Below the pieces are notes generated by a model that searched no databases, was not told the DNA's origin, and was given only the letters and a program-made list of their open reading frames with translations. Below are positions 45,220 to 57,129 of a stretch of DNA of 64,000 nt, one piece after another. The stretch is from NCBI RefSeq assembly GCF_037975245.1, contig NC_092571.1, positions 13,416,917-13,480,916 on the forward strand. Reading direction: 5' to 3'. The position numbers and the translations under genes were made by a program. Source of the DNA: Apostichopus japonicus. Its lineage: Eukaryota; Echinodermata; Holothuroidea; Aspidochirotida; Stichopodidae. Numbering within the stretch: position 1 is the first letter of the stretch; every line of letters starts with the position of its first letter.

Positions 45220-46250
45220 ACTTTAAATTATAATTATAATTTTACTTATCCAACCCAATCAACCACACTGTTAATAAAATTTAAATAAATAATGGCATTG
45301 AAAAAAATAAAATTTAACTTAAAGAGATGCTTTAAGCACAAGTATATATGTTAAAGCACTTATTTATTGGTTTCAAAAATAGTATTACTATCAAATAAAT
45401 CATTATTTCTTAAATGTGATGTAATAACAGCAACCGTTGTTCTTTTTTTGAAGTAGTTGATGACCTATCAAGAGAAGAAGTTATATTAAACAAATTACGA
45501 ATTGGATAAAGCATGTTTTCCTATATTTTGTTCATGAAAAAACACAATACTTTCGTCCCCCGCATAATGGTTTAAGTTTTTAAATGCATTTAACAGCCAC
45601 TGCGAAACTCGCAATGGCATAAACTTACTTATTTTATTGCTACTCTTTTCGTAACTACCGAGCTGTCTGGAATGTGTTGAAAAGAATCCCTACAAAGAAA
45701 AATCTCTGTTTATCCGAGACAGTCGTTGATCACTTAACTTATTCATGAGAGTATCATAAAAAATACAGTGTACTTTGTTTTGTTATTAAACATTGTTTGA
45801 CATTGAAAGATTAAAAACAAATCAATTAAGGAAGTGATTTGTTCACGAATCAAAGCAACTATTCAAATCGTTAGCCTGTATGTGGGAAAACAGAAGAGAA
45901 ATTACACTGCTATGTTTTACTTTCAAAAGTGAAAGCATGGTCAGTTTAAAAAAGTGGCAATTACATTTTCTCACGAATGACCTTTATAACCATTCTTTAC
46001 AATAACCTTTTATAGTTTATATTAACTTTATTAACTTTGAATTAAATTGTGTAGATTCTTTTCAAATGCTATAACAAATGAATACCTCTATCGATACACA
46101 ACAATTTAACGCTCTCTTTGGATTCTGTTTTACCTTAAAGGGTTCAGGGTTATAGGGTTAACAACATTAATGTGATGATTGTATTCATTGATCGTCATAG
46201 CATTAAACTTATATTCGTGACACAAAATAGCAGTTATATTGTTAGTGTTA
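45220..46250. repeat. Segment duplicated at 5,580-6,720 in unit 1
   Basis: Includes the empty site of the 110-bp MITE (about 45,370) and a short telomere-like run (46,137-46,162). Confidence 0.7.
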
Positions 46251-46257
46251 ATATTAC

Positions 46258-46322
46258 GCTAATGAATGTTACAGCAATAAAATATGCAAATACTGAACTA
46301 GAAATTTTCATAAGGAATGTCG
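46258..46322 (-). other. Possible transmembrane exon, unit 2
   Basis: On the minus strand CAG precedes and GTAATA follows a 65-base stretch. Entered in phase 1 it reads TFLMK, then a hydrophobic run SSSVFAYFIAVTFIS. The layout (Thr, Met-Lys, helix) resembles the unit-1 TM exon, but the acceptor tract is poor and similarity at base level is low. Confidence 0.25.
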
Positions 46323-46388
46323 CTGTCTTGTTTTCTTTAAGATACATTTTCCATTCAAATAACGTAATGACTTAAAGTAATGACTAAC

Positions 46389-46780
46389 CTTGATCGGTTC
46401 TAGAGATGTTAAATTCACATCTGTCAGCACACTGTGATGTAGAAAGGGACTTCAACTGTTCCTGGGTACAGATGCATCCAATGGTTGAGTTCTGATCACA
46501 ATAAGTAACGTAGACTAAAAGCTCTTTAGTCCGTTATTAGCTGTGTAATGTTTCCGATAATCACAGCCCACGCATTGGATTATTTCCAGATTTATCGGTG
46601 GAAACCCGTCTGTTATTGAACAAGATAGGGCGACGTGTTATAGGATGGAGATGAGGAAAGGCCTTGACAAATAAGAGGTGTAGAAGGCTGGTATAATGTA
46701 AAGAGTTGTTAGATGTGATGAGAGTAAAGTGTATACGCGAGTTATCATCAGTCTATGATATATGATAAGTAGAAACACAT
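46389..46780 (-). pseudogene. Truncated Ig first exon, unit 2
   Basis: Second Ig-like domain with several indels, ending at donor GATCAAG|GTTAGT. It resembles 28,048-28,520 and is truncated at the same side. Not translatable. Confidence 0.7.
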
Positions 46781-47229
46781 GAGAGCGTTTTACTGTACTT
46801 TAATAATTATCTTGTTAGGAATTCACTGTTTATGCGTACATCGATAGTAAACGTATTTGATACTTGAGTCTGTGACGGATAAAACCACTGAAATACGAAA
46901 ATGTTGTGAGGCAAGACAACCTTGACCTTAGAATACTTTTCATATATTTAATGAGACGGAATTGATCTTGTGCGTGATAGTAAGTTGTGGACAGCATGAA
47001 AAACGAACAACAACATTACAACATTTGTAAGCCGACGAGGAGTGTGCATAAGTTTAAAACTTTATGCGGTACTATTACCAGCCCTATCGACGGAGAAATT
47101 ATTCCAACCAGGATGCCAAAAGTATCACTCTCCCACGAAATATAATTTAAAGAGTGCTCAGCAATTTATGACTGCAACCCAATTTACTGGGCCAATAATT
47201 TCGGGATTATCCCCAGCCCACTCCTGCCT

Positions 47230-48010
47230 GTTTATATACATGTCTTTGGAACTTCCCAAGCACAACTATTAGAGTAACTGGTGATGGACATGAAGTCCAA
47301 GTGTCCCTGAGTAGCGACAAAGCCAACTGTTGAATTACCACTACACGAGGTAATATAAATTTTAAACACATTAAATGTTACCTTTAAGTGAATAATAGTG
47401 TTTCTCAAATTTCCCTCATTTCAATAACAAGCAACTGGATATATTTGTCTGGTCTGGAACATGTCAGTTCAAAGTAAAAGTTATTATTCTGAAGTAAAGT
47501 AAGAGTTTTCATGTCACAGAGGAGAGGTGAAAGAGGATGATAAATTGTAAACATACGGTAAGTATGCTGTAGGAGAGTAGCATGTATAATATTATGATCA
47601 TATTCGACCAATGGCACTTGATACGTTCCAACATCTTCTGGTTGGAGGTTTAGAACTGTAAAACTAAAATCATAAAAATACGATGAATAATTTTCAAGTG
47701 AGTAATTAAAACAAATATTGATTGACTATATGCTCACCATTTGACCATAACAGCTCAGTTTCAGCAAAAGTACGGGTAGATGTCACTCCGATGTGGGCCA
47801 TCTCAGTGAAGTTCAACTGAAATCGAAGTATATATATATATTATATATATATATATAATTCATATTTATATGAAAAGGAAATATCTCAGAAGGCAAAGTC
47901 ACATCCTACAACAGAATAAAAACCTGTCAATCTGATAGCTGGTCCATCTTGACAATTAAAATTACAATCGATACACTCAGACAATGACATTTACTGGGAC
48001 ATTACGACGA
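47230..48010 (-). pseudogene. Ig V-C2 first exon, heavily damaged
   Basis: Counterpart of 30,144-30,928. Both domains are recognisable (HTYR.FTIYHPLSPLLC, then FELTCS) but carry multiple indels, loss of the middle of the second domain, a long AT repeat at 47,829-47,862 and loss of the ATG context near 47,990. Confidence 0.75.
47829..47862. repeat. Expanded AT microsatellite in V coding region
   Basis: About 33 bases of AT repeat at the place where paralogues carry 10-20 bases inside the V domain. Confidence 0.8.
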
Positions 48011-48229
48011 ATAAAATGAAAAATTGTAAAATCTCCATTTGTAAAGATATCTTATCTTTAACAATGATTATCCTGTACGTTACGAACACGGCTGTCTAAA
48101 TCTGCAGTGTCATCTTTAACAATGTTTACGCTGTTCTTTAAAGCGACCGCCGACTAACTTTGCAGTGAAGTCTTCTTTCGATAGAAACCAATAGTAGACA
48201 CAAGGTATTCTAGAAGAGGTTAAGGATTG

Positions 48230-48247
48230 TGCGCATGCACGGAAGTG
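48230..48247. promoter_or_regulatory. NRF1-like palindrome plus ETS-like site, unit 2
   Basis: TGCGCATGCA then CGGAAGTG, identical to 31,061-31,078, although the exon it would drive is a pseudogene. Confidence 0.4.
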
Positions 48248-49732
48248 TTAACACAGGAAAATAAAATACTTTGGTCACAGTATTCAGTGAAATAATATAA
48301 GTATTTCTCAATTCCTGTTAATCTGCCTTCGGAGTGTTGATTGTAGAAGGCAAAGAACCAATGTTTATTTTTCTCGCTTATCCTTTCAATGCTCAGCTTA
48401 CCATTTGTTACTCTCAGAGAATGGATGATGATAAATCTCTTTCATAGTTTCCATTTGCAAACCATATGACTATGTGACAGTAATGTGTTTATATACAGGT
48501 AAATATAAACTAAACGCTGGTTATGCGAAATAATCCTCTGACGCTGTACAAAGCTTTTGCGCCCGGTGCTTGGCTAAGTAACTTTTAAATGTTAAAGAAT
48601 CGAAATCTCATTGATATTTCAATGAAATACTGCGTGAAATCTTACAATATGAAACGAAAATCGCCTTCAATCTGAAAAGCGAATGTCACACTGACAAGGT
48701 TGTGCAGAGATGTCGGTGGTTTTCTTAAAAAAAAACAAACGGATGTGAACTGAATATGACAGAATGTTTCACATAGTGAACGTAGGGCAAGCAATGTCGC
48801 TTATCCCACTATTTAATTCTACCATGAGCCCACACTATATCTTCACCCATTCGGCATACACCAAAACGGTAACAACAGTCCACTTTTAATTACAAAAATA
48901 TGCTGCCTCAACTAGGTCACCACACAAAGGTTATAAGTATTTCCTTATATTTGTCCTAATATCTGTCCTTATATTTGTCCTAATACTTGTCATTTAGCCT
49001 TTGAAGAAGATCCTGCTAGAATCGAATGTCAGGCCAACTTACTTTTACACCTTCTCCCACACAGGCTCTCTAGTGGATAAACAGTTTGCCAGCAGTTTTA
49101 TTTTATTCTAATATTTAATTCATACTATTTTAGGCTCTAAGGTCAAAATCTTATGTCAATCATGCAATTGTGCCGTCTTCCATGGTTATAACTATCATAT
49201 GTTCTAATGTAGCTATATCCGCCCCTACGTGCAGGTCTCCGTTTCTTAAAATTGAAGACTATTAAACAACATAACAAGGCTTCTTTGTATCACTGTACTT
49301 ATCAATAAATATCACTTGAAGAAAGTTCACGTGTTTTTGTACGTTAGCGTTGAACGTTTGCAAAAATGAACCTGGCAATGACAGGACAGGAATATCAGGA
49401 GGCGCCTGTAAAATGGAGCTTGGGATCAAAAACAAGAAGTCCCTTAACCATACCCACCAGCCCACCGACTTCGGAGCAACGTGTGCAAGGAAACACTGAG
49501 CTTAAAGTCATTTTGGATTAAAATTGGATACTTCAACATTAACGGGGAATAAGCAGTTAGAAAAGTAAAAGCTTCTGTTGGTGCGATTTAGTATTCAGAA
49601 ATTGGTCTTGGATAGTTTGGGGTAGGGGTATATTTATATGTTAAGCGATGGCTATACAAATAATGAATAGACACTTTTCTCTTTCATAGCATTTGCGTAC
49701 ACGGTTGATAATAAAAATGACAAGAAACTCAC
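48248..49732. other. Intronic stretch, no gene seen
   Basis: Matches unit 1 around the foldback element. Short ORFs are not shared. Confidence 0.5.
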
Positions 49733-50573
49733 CTGGATTACTTTTAGAGATGTTAAACTCACATCGGCCAGAATACTGCGGTGTAGAAAAGAACTCCAGC
49801 TGTTCCTGAGTAGCGATGCATCCAACGGTTGAGTTCTGATCACAAGACATGACGTTAATAGAAAGCTCTTGAATACCGTTATCATCTGTGTAATGTTTCT
49901 GAAAATCACAGCCCTCTGGCTCGATCATTTCCAGATTTATCGGTGGAAACCCGTTTGTTATTGAACAAGATATAGTTATGTGGTAAGAGCCAGATGGGGA
50001 TGAGGAGGGGCCTTGACAAACAAAGGGTGTAGGAGGCTGATAGACTGTAAAGAGATGATAGGTATAATGAGAGTAAAGAGTATACGGAGAGCCATCATCA
50101 GTCAATGACAGATGATAAGTACCAGCATCCTGTCGTTGAACGTTTAAGATAGAGAAAGAGAAATCAACCTTAGTAATGTTAGGCCAGTAGTAGGACCGAT
50201 GTTCCTCGACATAGTCTACTTTTACTTGAAATGAATATCGATTGACTGTCTGATTCTGTCTTCTTTGTATACCGTTGTAGGAGTAGATTCCTTTAGAGGA
50301 AACGTTTCCATTAGTACGTCCGGTGAAGTTCATTGCTACTCGCAAACCATATATATATATAGATCCATATATGGTTTTGATATATAATTCAATATTGTCT
50401 TCATTAACAGGAATATCCGGGAACGAGAAGTCACAAGCTAGCATAGCGTAGCATTCCTTTGAATTTACTGTTTGTCCTTCTGTGCAGTGATAGTTACGAC
50501 CGATTACGTTACAAGTATATAATACCAGGAAGATGGCAAGATGAAAAAACTTTGAAACAATGAAAACATCCAT
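49733..50573 (-). CDS. Ig-superfamily receptor, V-C2 ectodomain exon (open), unit 2
   Basis: An 841-base exon (280 codons plus one base, phase 1) from the ATG at 50,573 to the donor CCAG|GTGAGT. The signal peptide (MDVFIVSKFFHLAIFLVLYT) is followed by a V-like domain with CYAMLACDFSF and an F strand DAGTYHLSL without Cys. The C-C' region contains an in-frame expansion (YGSIYIYGL) from a TA/ATAT stretch. The second Ig-like domain (SISCSITNGFPPINLEM, then NSTVGCIATQ) keeps the same six cysteines as the paralogue at 33,281. Several N-glycosylation sites. Probably a surface recognition receptor. Downstream exons are not certain in this unit (candidate TM at 46,258; damaged ITIM exon at 43,455). 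Confidence 0.8.
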
Positions 50574-50686
50574 GTTTTAATAACTAACGACTTTTAAAAC
50601 TGTCCAACGTCGCAGACGTACGTTTGTGCCTACATTTATAAGAAAACTCATATAGCCTAAGAGATAGAAAGTGATCTTTGTTACAA

Positions 50687-50696
50687 CGCGCATGCG
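50687..50696. promoter_or_regulatory. NRF1-like site upstream of Ig exon, unit 2
   Basis: CGCGCATGCG, about 115 bases upstream of the start at 50,573; same position as in unit 1. Confidence 0.45.
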
Positions 50697-50699
50697 TTA

Positions 50700-52091
50700 A
50701 TTCCTTTCAATTGTGCATGTCTGGAAAATATATTTCCGACGTGACAACATGCACGCACGAGTGTGTTTCGAATTTTACACATCGCTTTGTTTTTTGTATT
50801 TTTAACTTGAGCAGTTATATTAGCTAAGAAGTAGGCTAATGATTTTAATATAACATTGTTATTTAATGACAAACATATTTGTTGAAGGGTGAGTGTTTGT
50901 GTTTGAATCGTTTGTTGTCCTTTCGTGTTCTCGTTATTAATTTAATGCTTATACGTGCCTTTTGAAACAGTTACATAAAATCAAGCTTTAGTATGTGACA
51001 AATGTCATTACTATACTTTCATACTGAATTATACGGAGAAAAACAGAGAATGAGAATGCAACGTGGAGCTTGAAATGAAGCACCAACAGAGCATAAGCAT
51101 ATAGACATTACCTTCATCATGTTAAAGTGATACATTCATCAAAAACGGAATGACTGTACCTGAAAGTGAAGATGCTCTCATGTGAAACATTGAACAAAAC
51201 TGAATTCGCATTCTATTTTAATCTGCTCTGGTGACTTGACGAGTGAATTCAAAATATGATGCAACAGTGTAGATAACAAAACATCATCATTTGACGGCTA
51301 AAATAACATCTTTCATATGAGGTATTAACAAAAAATCCGGATTTACTATTCTGTTTTTCTTTTGTTGGCTTTATATTTCACATCCCAGGTGAATTAATAT
51401 ATTCATGGTTCTCGATCATCTGCATCGAATTACGGTTAGTGTTACTTTATCACAGTTTAAATACAACAGGCTCGTGGATTCATATGGCAGGAAGATTAGT
51501 AAAACGCACTTACAAATGGTGAGACCTTTATTTACCTTCCGTTGCTTTTTCGGTAGAATCCTTCACCCTTACATATTGAATAATTTATTGAATAAAATTA
51601 ATCGCATTGTTCATTGTACCGTTATCAGGTAATTTATATTAACTATACACACCTCGTTTTCAAAGAATATGTAAAACTTTGTCAAAGAACTGAACAACAT
51701 TCTCCATTTCGAATGTCCTCCAACCCACCTTACCTAATAACCATCAGTTTATAATGGTAGTTCTATAATGTGGAAATATATTGAAATCACTTCAGAAAAC
51801 GAAAACGAAAAGACACATGATGTCATCCTTGTTAGCGAATAGTTAGAGTCATTTCTTATTGAACAGCTATGTTTTTTTCGCCAACAGCTAATCATTTGGA
51901 TATTTCTGTCCTTTTTTTTTCAATCAAAGTAACTTCTAACATCAATGCATGTAAAGAATTTAAAAATTTACAGTAACGTTTTTCCAGATGTTTAAGGGAT
52001 TTTGGTTACTCTAAACATGTGTCTCTAACACTCGACGGCTTTTAGTCATACATAACTGGGTATGAGTAGATAAATGTTAGGTAGAGCTTAC
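50700..52091. other. Spacer between Ig first exons
   Basis: No Ig domain or exon with conserved splice sites. Partly matched by 34,230-34,930. Unit 2 has an extra stretch at about 51,150-51,860. Confidence 0.5.
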
Positions 52092-52574
52092 CAAATAGAC
52101 GGTATGTGTGTTGCAATACAGTGGGGCCGACAGTCCAGTCCCTGTTTGAAGCCTTTATGTCAATTTGATAAGTTCCAGCATCTTCTAGTTGGATATTTAG
52201 GATTGAGAAATTAAAGTTAAAAAAGAATTCCACATGTTCTGAATAAAGGTATTCAACTTGGAATCTATAGCGATCATAAGTATGCTCCTCAAACTCCCAG
52301 AATATTGCAGAGTAAAGAAAGGGAGCTCGATGATCGGTAGCCAGCTCGGTGAAGTTCAAATCAAATCTAAATAGGCCATATATATATATCTATATTTATA
52401 TGAAAATGAAATATTTGGAAACGATAAGTCACAACCTTCAACCATATAACAGTCTGTTGAATTTACTGTAGGTCCATCTTGACAGTGATAATCACGTGCA
52501 CAATCAATATCTTCGGAAAATGAAAAAGTGATCAGAAAAATGAAAAAACAATGTAAAACAGGTACAAATCCCAT
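52092..52574 (-). pseudogene. V-only Ig first exon, unit 2, TA-repeat frameshift
   Basis: Start at 52,574 with signal peptide MGFVPVLHCFFIFLITFSFS and CYMVEGCDLSF. The frame fails at the TA repeat near 52,378-52,395 and resumes as NFTEL, later EDAGTYQID, to the donor CTATTTG|GTAAGC (edge 52,092). Length 483 is not phase 1. Apart from the repeat it is undamaged, unlike the unit-1 copy, which breaks elsewhere. Confidence 0.7.
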
Positions 52575-52704
52575 ATCGGTAGATCGCGGTATTGTGACAC
52601 AGTAAATATGATGAATTTATTGCAACACTTCGCGCATCTGTCTGTAAGGCGAGGAGCGCTGTTTATGAATCAAAACAAGGAGTCGTTCTTAAAAAACACC
52701 CGTA

Positions 52705-52714
52705 CATGCGCACA
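52705..52714. promoter_or_regulatory. Partial NRF1-like site upstream of V-only exon, unit 2
   Basis: CATGCGCACA, about 132 bases upstream of the start at 52,574. Confidence 0.3.
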
Positions 52715-53880
52715 TCTGTGTGTTTTCATTTGAATAATATATGTGCTGATTCAAAATGAAAATGAACAGGATGAAAATGGAATTAATTGTTTTATGGCTA
52801 CGTGACAATGAAATTCAATTGAACTTGTATTTTCGTGGGAAGGTATACTCTGCTGATGTCTGTAGTGGTATCATAACCTTTTAACTGGTTGTCGTAATGG
52901 ATATAAGGCAATGGAAATCGCTCGGATGATTTTATTTATACATGCAAGTCAAACATGAATTGAATTCCCTTTGTCTGCTTTGCTTTTTTGTTGTTGTAAG
53001 AAATCATAATGCGTTAAAGTTAAAGTATGAAATTGATTGTCGATTCTAGTGAATTTTTCATAGATACTTTATAACTCAACTAGATTCATCACTGAATGAG
53101 TTGTTAAACATATCTATTAAAGACGTAAAACATGTCTTTGAAGCTAAAATGAAAAATCATTCGAAGCAAGCTTTTTATATTTCGACAATTTTACAACCGT
53201 ACCAATTATTACTTAAAATAAGATAATTGTAAGCAGTCAAAGTGTGACACCCTCATAGATTTTCGGAAACAATGTCCTTTTTATTACAACCCCACACTGT
53301 AGACAATTAATGGGCATAGCAGGTAGTTGTAACCATCTATTGTACTAGTTTAGAGAGAATATTTCATGTGTATTTTCAATATTATTAAATTTTACAAGAT
53401 AGTTAAAATATTATTATCATGTATGTGAGACTAAAACGTCCATTGGCTGCCTATCTTATTTTCAACAATTCAATGTTTTGGTCGACGATGTGGAGTGCAT
53501 CCTGTGCTAGAGAAGTGAGGGGCAGGAAATTACCCCTGCCCTCCCACTTATAAAAGGGGGGATTTTTCTCTCCTCACCCCTGCCTCCCGCCCCACCCACC
53601 AAAACACATTTCAACGAGTTTCTTGGCTACTTAATAATAATAGCCAAACAACCCGGTAAATATGACGTGGTTAGAAGTGGATATTTCGTTCATGACAATG
53701 ATCCATTCCTAATAAATCATGACTATGTTACGTCATTTCAGATGATACAATTTGAAACAGTAAAGCTTCTTTAATAATTTTTTCTACATTTGTGTGAACT
53801 GCGTTTCATTTTGATTGGTAGATTTGGCAATCATATAAAATGGTTAATCGAGAGCGTATGTGATAAATTGGTTTATATAC

Positions 53881-56150
53881 TATAAGGATTACATGTTCAG
53901 ATCCTGACTGGATCACTGGGTTGTGTCCTTTGTCTTACTAAATTACCTTTCTTTCACTCATGTGTGTAACAAGGGACTTAAAATTTTAGTTATAATCAAC
54001 ATAGTGAAATGTATGGCTCATTCTATACAATTTCTAAGCCGATACTCATGGCTTTATCAGGTAAAATTGGTAAAGGTGAGAACCCGTTTATCATGTAAGA
54101 TTGATGCGTGTTATAATTTCTTAACATATTTTACATTTATAATCAGTTGCTACTGAGAAGGACTTACAAACAGAAAATGCTAAACACACATTCCTTTGCA
54201 TAATAATTGGCTGGACTTACCAGACTATTCTAAAGATTTTAGTCAATAATTTCGTCCACATTTTAACAGATAGTGGATGACGCTTTACTACCGAACACGC
54301 AAAATGTGCAATTTAACATGTGTAAAGGTGTTATAACATACTTCATTTTATACTGATTACCGCTTGTCTCTTATTCACAGTTCAAACCGATCAAGCCATG
54401 TACATACGGTGGCTTTCCCCCAAAAAGACGCGAGAGCAACTGTTACAATGTGTATATGGGTGCGAAATTAAATTACCTGTGACCAGAGGTTTACTGTTGT
54501 TACTGTCGTGTTAAGGGTTCGTTCTTTATACGAAGAATGTGCTATAAACTTCAACTACAACAATAATTGTTTAGCAGATAGTATTATCGTAATAATTTCT
54601 GACCTTTAAGGTAAAACATTCCAATTAGGGCCGTTATCAATTTGCTCGATTATTCTCTCTAATGACAAGTGCAAAAGCAACAAAAATCCTAGTATATATG
54701 TAATCAAAGAAGATTTGTCTTCCTCTGTGTGCTTGCGTGTGTGGAGTTTGTAACTTGAAGAGCAGGATTTCTGCAACGGTTGAATCAACTGAGGCTATTT
54801 TACATCACGTAAGGCTGACAAAGAGCAGCGTAGAACATTGGTTAACCTTCGAGTAAAGAGGCTTGTTTACAAGTGACGAAAAGTTGCGACTTTCTGGACT
54901 TAATTCCTCAAGGTACGGAACATTACGGAAGTTACCACGAATAGATAACGCTTCGGTTCTCAAGTGAAGGACAACTTTTACCCAATGAAAAAATCTACAA
55001 GGGCAGATAGACTACTGTAACAACATTATTTTGGTGGTGTAGTGTGTGTGTGAGTTAATATGGAAAATATGTTGCCTTATAGGGGGATCAACAACCGGTG
55101 AAATCAAGTGAGGCTAGTTGACTCTTTAATGCGCAGTGTCATCGTTGATGCATTGATCAACTTTATCTCAGTAGGTGTTGGCGGAAACATGAACATTATC
55201 CAAATCAAGACGTTACACCATGAGATAGTTGGTTCAGTTGCAGGCGAAAACTAACATGTCTTTTTTTTACATCTTATTTGAAAAAGACTACCAATTGGTT
55301 GTGAATTATGAGACATCAGATCAAAACAAAGGATTATTTGTGTTAATTTAAGCCAATTTTAATTAAAAACTGAGACTAATCATGCACATTAACATTCAAT
55401 TTCAAAATGGCGTTGTACCGCCATTTCAAAGTGAACATTATTTCTTTGTGTGAAATCTTACCTTATACTATATAATTTAGTTTAATACAAGAAGCTAAAG
55501 TGTTTTCGTAATAGACCGTCTGCTATATTCAGAGTATGTGTGTGTAACTGTTTGTGTTACAGGTAATTATTCATAATTGGCTATTGATTCAAGTTCATCC
55601 ATACAAAGTTGTACATTTAAAAATGAAATAATATTTTCCTGCATTAGATTTTCTTAAATCATTCAAGGGGAAATTTCCCGAATGGGATATCATCATACAC
55701 CATCTATAACTATTCACCATGGAATGATCTTGACCACCTGACCAATTTCCAATGATAATTGCTTACTTTGTAGCAGTCTCCTGTGATTGTAAATCAAGCA
55801 ATAATACAAACAGCACACTTTGTCTCCAATTTTTAATAGGTTTTATCGTGTCACCTGTTTCAAAAAGAATATGGTTCGGTTTACTAACTTGAGGCAAGAT
55901 TGGCTTGATGATGCAGTAGATGTCGAGGCCTACAGTAATATTAATATCTGTTTTTAATGGTTTGGAACTACTAGATGCACCATGTTGTGACTTTATACAG
56001 GCAGGTTGTATGTATTTTATTAAATCTGACCAAAGTTATTCGTATAGAGTTAGTTAACTAATTATGTGAAAGCAAAAAACGCTTTGATTTTTCAAAGGTA
56101 ATATTTATTACATTATGATTTTTTTTTCCTTTTCGAATAAAAACATATTT
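53881..56150. other. Unit-3 start, no gene seen
   Basis: Includes the degraded unit-3 copy of the antisense ORF island (about 54,606-54,900), broken by stops. Confidence 0.5.
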
Positions 56151-56159
56151 ATAAAAAGC

Positions 56160-56400
56160 CATCTTGAAATAGTTTAGTGATGATCTTTATGTGTATTATT
56201 CAATACGTTCTGCAGGTTGTCCAAGTTTATTGAATCGTTATGATCGAGGTATATGGAACAAAAATCCGACCATGTTGCTTTCCTAGTGTTATTTTCTACT
56301 AATTCAATAACAAAGTGTAATGATCCAAAAACTCAAGTACATGACGTGTTAAACAATGGGGGCGAAAAGCAAACTCCTGCCCCTTCACAATTTAAAGAGG
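56160..56400 (-). pseudogene. Unit-3 copy of conserved antisense ORF, broken
   Basis: The complement retains ATWSDFCSIYLDHNDSINL as in unit 2 but has a stop and a shift further upstream. Confidence 0.3.
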
Positions 56401-57129
56401 GAAATATATCTCTTCCTCACATGCATCCCCCCTCCCACCCACACCCCGAAACATTATTGCTTCTTTAAACGCCTGCTATGGCAATGGGATCCGATAAAAT
56501 TCTGTGTATATTTTAAATGGCCTGAAGTCGAGGTTTCCTAAATGAAGAATAATTCATTACGAATCAGTAATGAACTTTTGACGCAATTTAATACATGACT
56601 ATGACAGGACACCATATGATGACTGCCAAAAAGCATTAAGAGAACGTCAAAGTTTTATCAATAAAATACAATTAATTAACAATTAAACTTGTCTAGTAAC
56701 CATGCTCATAAGCATTTAGTGTCAGATGGCGTTGTACCACTATATAACAAGAGGAAGTTATAGAATTTTAACTGCATGTTTTTTTAGGTGATAACAGTAG
56801 ATAGAGTATGTGTTATTAAATGTTCTTGTTCCTTTCAAGTAGGAGATCGATTGTTATGAGCATATATTACAGAGGACAAATGTCTCAGGTGGAATGTCTT
56901 TATCTGTCTCTCTTATATATCTCATCTAGCTATTGGCATTGGAATGACCTTGAACACCTGACCACCTTTCATTGACAGTCATCTGTCGCAATATCCTGTA
57001 ATTGCAAATCAATCAACAATGAAAACCAATACTATAGTTACGGTGGTTCTGATGGAACAGACGAGTTGCAGACTTACTGCACAACAACTGATCACGTTGG
57101 GATTCTTCGTCAAAATGCCAATGCATAGA

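Larger units (their letters stand above)
36656..53880. repeat. Tandem unit 2 of the Ig-receptor array
   Basis: The least interrupted unit, about 17.2 kb. It carries all landmarks of unit 1 except the LINE block, the V-relic array, the foldback element, the MITE and the internal duplication. It is therefore the best reference for unit structure and supplies empty sites for dating the insertions. Confidence 0.85.
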
